Of a stretch of 64,000 nucleotides of DNA, positions 25,080 to 36,091 are shown piece by piece (positions within the stretch are counted from its first letter, which is position 1; every line of letters starts with the position of its first letter). A program made the translations under genes and the position numbers. Origin of the DNA: Mercenaria mercenaria. Its lineage: Eukaryota; Mollusca; Bivalvia; Venerida; Veneridae. The DNA is taken from NCBI RefSeq assembly GCF_021730395.1, contig NC_069362.1:85638001-85702000 (forward strand). Reading direction: 5' to 3'. Below the pieces are notes generated by a model. That model was not told the DNA's origin, made no database searches, and was given only the letters and a program-made list of their open reading frames with translations.

Positions 25080-25920
25080 TCCAAGAGCATCTATGACAAC
25101 AAGACAGAAATATATGCTTTCCGTGGCCGTAACATAATAAAACGTATTAGCGTCTGATGTCCCTTCCACGTTTACGTAGAATCAACATTTATTACACGAA
25201 ATTCATTTTAAAAGTATTTATGAAATGTCCGACTTTCGTTTTCAAGTTTGTTCTGTGTACTTTCATTTTCTTTACTTCCGGTAAAAAATGACATTTTCTG
25301 TGTTGTCAGAAACATACGTATGCCTGGTAAGGTTGTGTAAAACTCTGCCGGTCGTCCTAAGGATATTAAAAAAAAAATCACTTTTTTCTAAACATGAGTG
25401 GGGTTATTTTTTTCAAGATGTTTTTCACGTTTGTACGACAACTGACGTTTGAAACAAAAGTGGCTATAATGTACTTTACCTTTCTGCGGCCGTAACGTAA
25501 TAAAACGTATTAGCGTCTGATGGCCCTTTCACGCTTCTTTAGAATCAACATTTATTAAACGAAATTCAGTTTGAAAATATTTCTGAAGTGTCTAGGTCTG
25601 CAACTCTCAAATACGAATATCTGACATTCGAGGTATATACTGACACTATTAGACAACATCAAAAAGGACCTTTTGAAAGATTTGACAACGAAGTTCCAAA
25701 AATCTCCATATACCTTGTTCCGTTACGGATCCCTCTGAGATTTGTGTTGATTCCAAGTGCAAATATCTTTTCGTAGATGAAAAGCTGACATGTCATGCTT
25801 AAGTCCAGGTATTTCCAAATTGTTAGAAACTACTGAAAATTATCAGCCCATTAGCAAAAAATAAAGATTGCGGGATTGCATAAAAATGTACCGGCCGTCC
25901 TAAGAAAATCAAACGTTTTA
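25080..25920 (+). repeat. Imperfect direct duplication, ~365-bp offset
   Basis: 'ggccgtaac(a/g)taataaaacg' and 'attagcgtctgatg' occur near 25125 and again near 25488, each followed by 'agaatcaacatttatta(c/a)acgaaattca'. A second shared phrase, 'ccgg(t/c)cgtcctaag', occurs near 25348 and 25892. This is a decayed tandem duplication or a two-unit repeat; non-coding. Confidence 0.6.
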
Positions 25921-25938
25921 CATATTTATTTATTATAG

Positions 25939-27563
25939 TGTTCGGGAAGACAGTGAGGTTTTGCACCTACAGAGGAATGAGAATGCTTCCCAGATCTGTA
26001 GTTAAGGATTACGACGATTGCGTGAAATGCGTTTGCTCTAGTAGTTTAAGTTGTACAACGTAAGAAAAGTTTGCTCATTCTCAACGTTTTGAAATATATT
26101 ATTATATTTGCCTTGTATTGTACTTTAGTATGTTTAAACATTGTACAGTTTTATGCTTTTATACTTTGTTAGTCCAGGTACGATTTGCCGATATCTGTGA
26201 CTAATTTGGAGAGATGCAATGCACTGTACTGGTCACATGACTTACGAATAGAAACATCATTGTACATTTCTTTTAAGGCGCCGGTGACAACATCTCTGTT
26301 CATATTCAATAAACTGTTTATGCTAAAAAGGTAAAACAGTTTAGAAATCAGACACCCGCAAAAAAATAAAGGCAAGATAGAGACGAACTATGCCAAATTT
26401 ATCCTTAAAAATTCTTTGGTTAATTACAAAACAATGGGTACTTCAATTGCTCTGACGGTAAATGGTCTAATGCATTACTTTCCTGCAAGACATATTAACA
26501 GCTCTATTGGACAAATTTATCTTAGTAATAAGTATGGAATGCGGGTCGTGACATGGCACTTGCTACTTGCCAGTTGCTGGTTTACATGAAATGGATGTAA
26601 AATATGCCCGTTTACTGTCTTATCTTCTCCCCCACCCCCCACCCCACCCCCATACCCACCCCCCGGTTATAATCATCGCTGTATATAATCAAAAGGATAC
26701 TAAGCATGTCTGTCGAAAGCTGCAAGATTCAGATTCTGATCATTCAAGTTAGCAAGTGGCAACTAGCAGGTAGCAACTAGCAACTGACATGTAGCAACTG
26801 ACAACTGGCAGGCAAGTAACAACTAGCAAGTGGCAAGTGGTAACTAGCAAGTAGCAACTAGCATGTCCCTAACCGCATTCCATATTTTTCATACCAAAGT
26901 TTACATGAAATAGATGTAAAATATGCTCGTTTACTGTCTTATCTTCTCTCTCCCCAAATTGTAATCAGTATTGTATATGATCAAAAGGATACAAAACATG
27001 TCTGACACATGCCGAAAGCTGCAAAATTCATTTTCTGATCATTCAAGTTAGCAAGTGGCAAGTAGCAAGTGGCAACTGGCAATTAGCAAGTAGCAACAGG
27101 CATGTAGCAACTGGCAAGTAGCAACTTGCAAATAGCAAGTGGCAATTGGCAAGTAGCAACTAGCAACTGGCATGTCCCTCCCCGCATTCCATAAATAAGA
27201 CAACTATCAGATTTACCTTTTATTGAAAACATCCTTGTTAACATGCAGTTTTACGTTACATCCCCTACAAATTTAAACTTTTGATTGAAGAGTGTAATTG
27301 AACTTTTAGCAGCTGTTGTCGAACCTGGAACGTGTAATACTATTGAAATAGCCTTTGTATCATTTTTCAAGATATCTACATTCACTTTTCATTATAGTAT
27401 CTTAGTATCTATTTTGCTATATAACAGTTTAACATTCAACTACAAATATGACAGCTCATGCGTGAATGTGGTGATAGGCTGCAAACACCGCTGGGTGCTG
27501 AGAAACAACAAGAAAAAGAGATGTCCGCCGAAAATGAAACCACCACATTCAATTGAATCGTAG
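25939..27563 (+). CDS. Microseminoprotein-like secreted protein, copy A (5' exon not found)
   Basis: Two exons are clear: 25939-26059 (acceptor TTATAG, donor GTAAGA) and 27428-27563 (acceptor AACAG, stop TAG). The first encodes the ...RFC...DYDDCVKCVC...LSC block and the second the SSC...GCKHRWVLRN...RCPP block. The cysteine order C-x(n)-C-x2-C-x-C, then C-x6-C-x13-C, matches the beta-microseminoprotein (MSMB/PSP94) fold, a small secreted disulfide-rich family. It aligns exon for exon with copy B at 36092-39680, including identical intron phases and the shared HxWVLRN motif. The signal-peptide exon should be upstream but was not found. The intron is filled by a duplicated repeat (26570-27190). 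The function of molluscan members is not known to me. Confidence 0.72.
26567..27190 (+). repeat. Duplicated ~310-bp block ending in AGCAAC/GGCAAG arrays
   Basis: Two direct copies start at 'tttacatgaaat(g/a)gatgtaaaatatgc' (about 26580 and 26901), run through 'aaaggatac' and 'ctgatcattcaagttagcaagtggcaa', and end in short-unit arrays of AGCAAC, GGCAAC and GGCAAG words (about 26750-26862 and 27046-27172). Both close with 'catgtccct' and 'cgcattccata'. The C-rich tract at 26629-26664 is present only in the first copy. It lies in the intron of the microseminoprotein-like copy A. Confidence 0.85.
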
Positions 27564-28161
27564 GAACGAACAGATTTGAAAAACTACCAGGACTTTTGTT
27601 TTGTGGTTTCTGTTAGTAAAATAGCAAACATCAGTATATGTAACATGAAATAAATGTCCTAATGAAGTGTTAACTTTGCATGAAACGTTTTCTTCTTTTT
27701 CTTTTTTTTTTCGAAAAAGAGTCCATCCACAACATTTTTTTTCTTTATTATACGCCTGTTTAGTGAAACCGGGCATAGCAAACTTAAATCTATTGAAATA
27801 ATGTCGCATGTGCAGGTAGTTGTGCGAACAACACGTTTAGCTGTCAAACTCGGGATTTTGGGTTCGAGTACTACGTTTGACCATATCTTTTTTTTCAATT
27901 TCATCTGCAAACTTAATAGGCAGGAAAATTGTCACACTTATCTGATCAAATTTATCATAATTGTTCATGAAAGAAATACACTTGTATTCAATTTAACCAT
28001 TAACAAAAATCTTTGAATGTACTTAAGATTTAAAAAAAAATGTATTACTTGTCACCAGCACATCCAGCAAATAAATACTACAAGAGAAAACAGTTAAAAT
28101 TTGTGAAATATGTTACATAAAATAATGTAAGAATTAAAAGCAGTTTTGATAACATTACATT
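27564..28161. other. 3' flank of microseminoprotein copy A
   Basis: AT-rich sequence with no further exon. AATAAA-type signals could serve for polyadenylation ('gaaataaatg' near 27648), but no single site can be chosen. The short open frames are noise. Confidence 0.4.
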
Positions 28162-28173
28162 ACATTACATTGA

Positions 28174-28442
28174 GCCCGCCCGTTTAGCTCAGTAGGTAAG
28201 AGCGTTGGTCTACGGATCGCGGGGTCGCGAGTTCGATCCTCGGGCGGGGCGTATGTTCTCCGTGACTATTTGATGAACGACATTGTGTCTGAAATCATTA
28301 GTCCTCCACCTCTGATTCATGATGGGAAGTTGGCAGTTACTTACGGAGAACAGGTTTGTACTGGTACAGAATCCAGGAACGCTAGTTAGGTTAACTGCCC
28401 GCCGTTACATGACTGAAATACTGTTGAAAAACTGCGTTAAAA
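28174..28442 (+). mobile_element. tRNA-derived SINE, intact with target duplication
   Basis: The head carries a box A (TAGCTCAGTAGGTAAGAGCG) and a box B (GAGTTCGATCCTC) with complementary CCCGCCC and GGGCGGG arms, as in a tRNA. The TCTACGGATC segment recalls an Arg-ACG anticodon loop (inference). A body and a GCGTTAAAAA tail follow. It is bounded by a 12-bp direct duplication, ACATTACATTGA, at 28162-28173 and 28443-28454, which is direct evidence of retroposition. It is the best-preserved of the copies in this window (also 21222, 31037 and a tail at 32273). Confidence 0.92.
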
Positions 28443-28479
28443 ACATTACATTGAAATAAAAATATATGTCTGAGGTGAT

Positions 28480-28548
28480 TTCTAACCCGTGTTAACGTGC
28501 GTGGAAGTCAGACACTTTACCACTGCGCTTCCGTGTCAATGTTAATTA
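28480..28548 (-). repeat. Possible decayed tRNA-like SINE head
   Basis: Read on the minus strand it shows GCGCAGTGGTAAAGTGTCTG (box A-like) and a weakened box B (CGGGTTAGAAATC). It resembles tRNA heads of other molluscan SINEs but is too degraded to be sure. Confidence 0.3.
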
Positions 28549-29985
28549 TCTAGGTTATTTTAGTTGCATAGATATTTTCAGTACAAAAGTAACGAAAATG
28601 CCCGAAAATATTGGCGAAGATAAATGAGTGCAAGGTCAATTCTCATGGACAATAACAGAACGGACAAACATGTACATATGTAAGGTACTGCTGAATGTCT
28701 TATCTTCTTCTTACAACCCTCTCAAACACAAATTCTATAGATCCCTTATATTCATTCTGGTTCATTTTATTCTAAATGCCTTTTCTTAAAATCTCAAAAA
28801 TGTATACTGTGTAATATAGGTAAGTATTCGTATAAATATTATGCAAAATATAAAGGGAAAAAGGAGTTCTGAGAACAAAAACTAATATGACTAAGTATCT
28901 TTTATCAAATTATGTTTCCTTACAATATGCCTTATATTACCGTTTTAAGATTTTCATTTCACTTATAGTCATTTTTAACAATGATACCATTTGGTGAGCT
29001 AAATGTTTCCAGACAGTCTACTTTTCATTTTTGTGTACTACTCTATGTATATCTACATATTTTGAACAATTTTATTTTTCTGTTGGCACTTTCATGTTTT
29101 TGTAAAAGGATGCAAAGAATAGTGACCAAAAGAAAGAGTGATGTGCATATAAACAATATTTGAAGATAAAACCAACGCACTAACAGAAACCAATGTCTGA
29201 GTGCATATATTGATCGAAACTCATGTGCCTGTATTTTTATTTCAAAATAAAACGGATTAACATTACAATTTAATTAAGATCAACAATTCTGTAAAAAAAA
29301 AAATAGAACATGATATATCGTACAAACATAACAGAATATGTCGCTTTACAGACATTTCTTGGAATAATAAAGAAATGAATGCTATTCGTTTGTATTATAT
29401 TTTATTTTATTATAGTCTCTTCAATGTGACAATACAATACATGCAAATTTACAAATATCACTGATAAAAACTAGTTTAAAGAGAAAGCACATTGCCACTC
29501 TACATAGAGTTATAAGAGACTTTGTAGTCTACAAGAACATCATAGAATATCAGTAATTTAATCAACCACTGTAAAATCTAAAAGCCAAAATTTCCCTTGC
29601 TAATCTTAATTAAAACCTGCCATAAAAAGGAAACAATACTGTAAGACACTGAATAAGGAAAAGAATTGCAAATGCATAGGATAGAAAATGGTTTTAAGAT
29701 AATGATCCAGTTATGATCAGATCATCACTAGATTGATTAGCAAAAGACTTTTTAGCATTGATAAAACAAATACAGTTTTTATATAAGGCACAAAATTTGT
29801 ACATAAAATGCACTCTATAATAAAACTGTAGTTACTTAAAAAGGTGAGCTGACAGACATAAATTTATGTATAGCCCCTAGTGTTAACCTATATTCATTGT
29901 GGGTTCATGTAAGCTTAGAACTTTAAATCCACAGATAAATACACAATATTAGAAATACAAAAGATCAGACCTATGTTTTAATATT
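28549..29985. other. AT-rich spacer, nothing identified
   Basis: No convincing exon, tandem array or inverted repeat was seen. A 60-codon frame at 28981-29163 has hydrophobic content but no splice context. Confidence 0.4.
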
Positions 29986-29989
29986 TAGA

Positions 29990-30640
29990 AACAGGTTTTG
30001 GCACTTTCTTTAACAATGTTATTATTAGACAGGACAAATAAAAATTTTGATCATCATTGAAAGAGTGAAACTCTGGACAAATATTACATGCTTTTTGAAA
30101 TAAATATTTCTTATAGATTCATATGCTGGCCATATAAGGAGCACATGTTTTTCTGTTTCAACACATTCATTACATACTGGGCACACCCTAGAGTTAACTG
30201 GTAAGTTTTAGTACCTTCCAGTTTCTAACCTAATTGGTGCTACACCACACTTGAATTTGGCAAATGATGGCTTATGTTTGGCTGGAATACTATTTGTGGA
30301 GATAAAAAAACTCAGTTTCATACTCCTGTTTGAATAATCTATATGACCTCAACTTATTGCTACCATTTCTACTCGGACCAGCTATATTATTGACAGAATT
30401 TCTCCATGTGTTAACATAATTATTCATGGACTTTTCTTCAATAGTTTTACAAAAAGCTTTATCTGACATGTAACTTACATTTGTCAACAGATCATTAAAT
30501 TCTAAAGAGGCAATATACTGTTTAAAGATAAACTGCCAATTTTTACACCTATTACCACTTTTACTTGAACATTTACTAAAGATTCTATAGTTTAGACGGC
30601 TGTATGATACGTGTATAAACCACATTCAGACTTCTTGCAG
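29990..30640 (-). mobile_element. LINE ORF2 C-terminal remnant
   Basis: A 111-codon minus-strand frame (30290-30625) ends in the motif NKLRSYRLFKQEYETE. Continuing downstream in other frames are AKFKCGVAPIRLETGRY and a CPVCNECVETEKHVL zinc-knuckle-like block. This order (KLRxYxxFK, then F(R/K)xGVAPIxxETGRY, then CxxC...H) is characteristic of the C-terminal end of endonuclease-reverse-transcriptase LINE proteins in marine invertebrates. The catalytic part is absent and at least one frame change separates the blocks, so it is a dead 5'-truncated copy. The clade was not assigned. Confidence 0.65.
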
Positions 30641-31030
30641 ATTCGTGAAAAAAAGGCCCGCCCACGTTAAAATGTAATTCGCTTTCCAATAAAAATACAG
30701 TCCCGATTTTTTTATTTAAAATATCGTTGAATTAATGGAAAATTTATATACAGTTGTCCTGCCGATTCAATCTCGACCTTTACCTTCAGAAAAATTACTA
30801 TTTGTGATAATTTAATGTTATTTTTGAAATCTTGGTGTCCCAATTAAAAAAAAAATGGACGATGCCTTTTTGTTATGTTCTACTGTGAATGACGTCAGAT
30901 TGCGCGTGCAATGTTGTTTATTCGAAAGTAAAATGCTGTTTTGTTTCCGTACAAAATAAATGGTGAATGTGACTATTTGAAAATGTTAGGTTACATTTAA
31001 GTGACAAACCTAAGATTTATTATACACACA
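30641..31030. other. Spacer with one TGACGTCA octamer
   Basis: A perfect TGACGTCA lies at 30890-30897 in a local context (GTGAATGACGTCAGATTGCGCG) unlike the surrounding AT-rich sequence. No gene is seen. Confidence 0.4.
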
Positions 31031-31036
31031 ACCTAA

Positions 31037-31308
31037 CCCGCCCGCTAAGATCAATAGGGAGAGCGCAAATCTACGGATCGCGGGGTCACGAGTTCGATCC
31101 TCGGGAGGGCCGTATGTTCTCCGTGACGTTTTGATAAAGGACATTGTGTCTGAAATCATTCGTCCCCCACCTCTGAATCATGTGTGGAAGTTTGCAGTTA
31201 CTTGCAGAGGTCAGGTTTGTACTGGTACATAATTCAGGAACATGCCCGCGTTACATAACTTTAATACTGTCGAAAAACGGCGTTAAACCCAAAACAAACA
31301 AACAAATA
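31037..31308 (+). mobile_element. tRNA-derived SINE, second full-length copy
   Basis: It aligns end to end with the SINE at 28174: CCCGCCCG head, box A region altered to 'taagatcaatagg', box B GAGTTCGATCCTC intact, shared body, and tail GCGTTAAACCCAAAACAAAC. The damaged box A suggests it is older. No clear target duplication is seen. Confidence 0.88.
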
Positions 31309-31309
31309 T

Positions 31310-32270
31310 TTACTCAACCATCTGCTTCATCGAAGCAATCAATTATTACACTCTTTATCAAATCCTGACGTATAATTAACTACGGCCAGTGTGATAAATT
31401 ACTTTGTTTCAAGAATGTTCTACTATTATGTTGACCTAACATTATTGGTAATTTAGTGATATTTTATATGATTACATGTCAAATCTGAAACCCGTCAAAA
31501 GCACAAGGACGCACCTACCTGGAACAGAAACTGCCTACATTTGTTTACATCATTATTATACGCACAATAAACAAAGACAAAGTAAAACATAAAAACAACT
31601 AAGACAAAATACCTTGGCGCAGTCGATGTGCACGTGTCAGCTGATTTCTCACTGCTACCACAAACAGAAAGCTGCTTCCATATTTACATAAATCATAATT
31701 ATGGCTAAATGACACTTTAAATGAATTACTTATTATGAATGACCCCAACAAAACAGACAGAAGACAAACATCAAAGCCATCCAGGCCGTGAATATGAATT
31801 GCATATTTTGGAACCCACTACATGACCCGTTAAACCAAAACGGAAAAAGTACGTGATAATAATGATAAGAGGAAACGATACTAACATTTCGTTTAGTTAT
31901 TTTATTTGAGATAAATCATTCTTTCGCTTTCTTTGCACACTATCGTCCGCGCATCGTCGTATATTTCGCCGTTAAATATAATGTACAACAGTGCAATAAC
32001 AGGACGCTAACTCACGCAAGGACGATGAAAAAGAGCGATGCAAATGGCGCGTCCTCGCATCGTGTTATTGCGTTATCGCGCAGTCAAATCGTCGCGTCTT
32101 ATCGCCCTTGTCAATCTACAATGCGAAGGGGCGAAACAACAACGGTTCTAACGGAACACCTTTCTTAATAGAGTGTCAAATGTTTATGTCAAAACAGCTC
32201 TGTTGTAACGTTTTCTTATTCTGACTTCCCGTCCTAAATGGAAGTATTTGGACAATTGCTATAAAAGTTA
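31310..32270. other. Spacer without a clear gene
   Basis: Contains a GC-richer patch at 31940-32110 with many CGC and GCG words, which may be a decayed element. A short minus-strand segment near 31617-31663 has splice-like borders but cannot be tied to any gene. Confidence 0.35.
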
Positions 32271-32271
32271 A

Positions 32272-32340
32272 TCCCGCCGTTACATGACTGAAATACTGTT
32301 GAAAAACGGCGTTAAACCCAAAACAAACAAAAACAAATAA
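32272..32340 (+). mobile_element. SINE 3' tail fragment
   Basis: Only the last ~65 bp of the SINE are present: CCCGCCGTTACATGACTGAA through GCGTTAAACCCAAAACAAAC. This is a strongly 5'-truncated insertion or the tail module shared with another element. Confidence 0.85.
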
Positions 32341-33749
32341 AATTTAACGTTTGTTCAAGTATTTTGTATTATACGGAATTAACAAAATCTTAAGGAGTCG
32401 CTATGTAGAACATTGCTTTGCTATACAAACATCATTCCTATTGACAGAGAATCTGGTATAAAACACTTAAATGGATCACTGGCCACGAGTTCAATATCCC
32501 AGCCGCAGGTCAAACTGAAATAACTAAATCTGTCAGATGATGGAGTTAAGGTCGCTTTAGAGTGTATCTCTCCCAAATGAAAACTTGATATCACAATTTA
32601 ATAGAATCGAAATGGTTTTACGAAAATGTTGTTTTTATGCTAATAAAGATAAAATTATAATGATTTTTTTATAACTATCCATTTACAAATAATGTATTTT
32701 CTGTAAGAAAAACAAATCTGAAATTTGACAATAAAACACAGCATCAAAGTCGTTTTCAGACGATAAATTAAAACCTAACAAAGAAATTATGAAATTATAA
32801 AACAACTACTATTACCATCATTGGAATTCTTAAGAATCTTTTATAAAATTAATAGTAAATCTCATATTATAATGAAAAAACATGGCAAGCCTTGTTACAG
32901 AAAAAGTGGACCACACAATACGTTTAATTTTTAATAGCTGCAAGGCATATTGTATATATGCAATCGCTAGAGGATATAGTAGGCAGGGTCACATTTTTAA
33001 TACCTCGCATTTCTCACAAAATCTTACATCAAACTGTACGGGAAGATGGACCGTATTCGGATGATGACTCCTCTTGTTTATACCCATTTAGGTAAAAGAT
33101 CATTGAACTAAAAAAAAACTCTCATATAACTCGTATTGTTGACCAGCTGGTTAGTCAAAGGTCAAGGTCACGGAAAGATTGAAAACGGTTTGGGATCAAT
33201 AACTTGAGAACGCTGTCCTCCCGCCGTAAATTTAGATGGATTGGTTGCACTTAGCCGCTGAAACCTCTATTGTTTTGTTTGCATGAAGACTGGAGCACAA
33301 AGCCATATTGCATAATTCAGACTGAAAACTGCATACCCAGTTGCTTCTGACAGCATTATGTGTTTAACAAACACCTCGTGCTTCAAAGAGTCTCCGCCCT
33401 GTACTACCTGACGTTTACATTATTAATCGTAAGTGGTCGTACCTAGTCACTGTAAAAGATATTGTGTGGTAATTACATGCATTCCGTGAACTGCAGCGCG
33501 ACTGTCAAAGATAAACCACTTTTCAGTATGCAGTTTCAATCCACAACTGTGACCAGTCGCCCGAAACCATCCAACACCGCCCAACACCATTTAAGAATCC
33601 AGCGTAGCAACGGTTTTCTATCTTGATCAGTCAAGTGGTTGTCAACAATATCTACAGGTAATTGGAAAGGAGTGGCAAGTGTTCTCAAAGTATTTTCATA
33701 AACCTCATCTTTTCTTATACACCATAAAGATATATTTCCTGGTTTACAG
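32341..33749. other. AT-rich spacer, nothing identified
   Basis: No exon, long repeat or RNA gene was recognised. Confidence 0.4.
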
Positions 33750-33813
33750 TGTGTCCGTCAGGTGTTACTGTGTGTCCGTCAGGTGTTACTGTGTGTCCGT
33801 CAGGTGTTACTGT
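33750..33813 (+). repeat. 21-bp minisatellite, three exact units
   Basis: The unit GTGTCCGTCAGGTGTTACTGT is repeated three times without interruption. Confidence 0.95.
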
Positions 33814-34369
33814 CATCGCTGAAACTAGAATACAAAGGCCCAGATATATGTTATGAAATTAAGTTGTGTCGGCCTACTATCTGGAATTGAACGTCTATTT
33901 CAACTTGTAAGGTTTCAATGTATTGTTAGCATTCAGGATATACCACTAAAACAAAATTAAGCAATGTGCTATATATGAACTTATCATATATCTCATAGGC
34001 TTTTAACCTAATGCTATAAGAATACAGCTTACTACACATTTATAAATAAATTAAATTTTACCTTTTTATTTCCCTTTGTTTTCGTCACAAATATTAATGT
34101 TATTGTGTGGAAATTGTTCGCACATATGTTGCAAAATTAATTAACTAATTAAACTTTCGAGGCTAAAATAGCCATTTGTCACATAGCAATATTTTCTCCG
34201 GGGCAAAAAAAAATATCATAGTTGATATGCAAATCATAGGGTAACATCCGGAAACTGTGAGGCCATGTAGTATTTGCAACGAGAATTAAATATAGAGAAT
34301 ATAATGTTAAAGAATATCTGAAACATACCCTTTTCAGCCGTTAGAGGCTATGTCTCTGATAATAAAATA
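33814..34369. other. AT-rich spacer, nothing identified
   Basis: No feature was recognised. Confidence 0.4.
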
Positions 34370-35745
34370 AGACAGCAGATGATACAGATGGCAAAGTTAA
34401 AATTTTCAAGTTATTTTACAAAGTACAACTAAACATACAGATGGGTGTGAAAAACATTAATACAGGTGGCACAATACATCAGAATATACAAATGGGAAAG
34501 TACATCTGAATTACAGATTACAGATTACAACTACACATACAAATAGCAGAGCATGACTAAACAATCAGACAGTAGAGAACGCCTAAACATACAGATGACA
34601 GAACAGATTGCACTGAACAAACAAATTGCAGTGCGCAATGAACTTACAGATATTTACAACAGGGGACATACTGTTGGCAGACTCCTCTAATAATTCTCTG
34701 ATGACTTGGTAAATACATCGAGTCAGGAAGGTAGATGTGTATGCACAGCAGGACATCCCGATTGACAATTACATACAATAACATTTCGGTTCCATTTGAT
34801 ATATGCATATGAACAGAATGAACAAAGTTTAATCAACATGACACAGTTGGCAGAGTAAAAACAACTGGATCTACTAGCGGCATATCCTAGTACATACAGT
34901 GATACACACAGACTAAAAAGTATGTTCAAAATACCTTAATGATGACAGCGTGAATACAGCGTTGCATAAAACGGCCATTGACAAAGTATATGCAACACCA
35001 CATAATGTGGGCGTATCAAAAGGAGGGACAAACAGATTGCTAAATTAATACAGTTAGATACGCACGTACTGGTAATGGCACAAATATATTGTCAAATTAA
35101 ATACAGGCAATACAGATAACAGATTAAATACAGTTTGCCAAACACCATTGAGAAGAATACATGTGACAGAATACTACAGCGTGATATGCAGATGACAAAG
35201 TTTATGCAGCGAGATATTCCGATTGTAAATGACATACTGGTGGCAGAGTAAATACATCGAGCATGAATACAGTGGAAAATACTGATGATAAATTGAATAC
35301 AGGGAGATATACTGATAAAACAACTGGGCATTCTTGTGGTACATTTCATATAATCAAACTTGTGCAAAAGATCGCCTCCAAATAAAGACTGTTAGTACAA
35401 AGCTGCTTTTAAATACCACTACATTATCTTCCCGTTTGACCATAAATAATGTAAATTTTCCTGTGGTCAGAAAACACTTGCCATCAAAGGCCAATCTTTT
35501 CGTTTCAAATGCGTGATCTTCACACACAGGATTGACTGTTCACTGAGACATACATGTGAAAACAATCATAAAGCGGAACTATCAGAAGACTGAATACAGC
35601 TGGACATACTTCTACACACAATGGACAGCATATTAAATACAGAGGGGCATAAAATGACAGTAAAGCAGTTTGATATTCCCATGGCCAAAACAGACCGGTG
35701 CAAAAATCAAATACAGCAAAACACAATGGTAGCAAATTGAATAAG
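34370..35745. repeat. Highly degenerate minisatellite rich in ATACAG/CAGATGACAG words
   Basis: Variants of 'aaatacag', 'atacagatgacag', 'catactg' and 'ggcagagtaaatac' recur every few tens of bases over about 1.4 kb without a fixed period. It reads as an ancient tandem array with units decayed past easy alignment. The four minus-strand frames of 61-91 codons here share Cys/Ile/Tyr-rich composition because of the repeat and are not genes. Confidence 0.65.
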
Positions 35746-36091
35746 GCTCAATAAAAGAATGTCGAATGTATCTCGATTAATTATCTTGTTAAGAAAGAGG
35801 ATACGTTGATTGATGTGTATTTGTGGTATATTAAAGGTTTAATGCAAGCGTGTGTCTAATACTTAGCCACGTCGAAATGTTTGCAAACACGAATGCCGAA
35901 AGGTAATATTAGGACAGAAATGTTCAACTTAATGCCTTCTGAGTTTATAAATATTGTCATTCAAATAACTAATAGTCGTTAGGTATGGCAAGCATTGAAT
36001 AGTGTAGAATTTAAAGTAGGGCCTCGTACATAAATTAAAAAAAAAACATATTTAAAGCTAACTGATGTAATTTGTTGATACATTTTCCAGA

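Noticed and set aside
27231-27427. Upstream extension of the last exon of microseminoprotein copy A as a separate ORF
   Set aside because: The frame is open by chance through the intron end; the acceptor at 27425-27427 and alignment to copy B place the exon start at 27428.
28174-28260. A true tRNA gene
   Set aside because: Boxes A and B are present, but the anticodon stem is poorly paired, and the unit continues into a SINE body with tail and target duplication.
31617-31670. Possible minus-strand exon with splice-like borders
   Set aside because: Only ~45 bp, open in two frames, and no neighbouring exon in phase; could be an untranslated exon but is not supportable.
34583-35735. Four minus-strand frames with Cys/Ile/Tyr-rich content resembling small secreted proteins
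   Set aside because: Shared composition comes from the degenerate ATACAG array; no signal peptide or splice borders.
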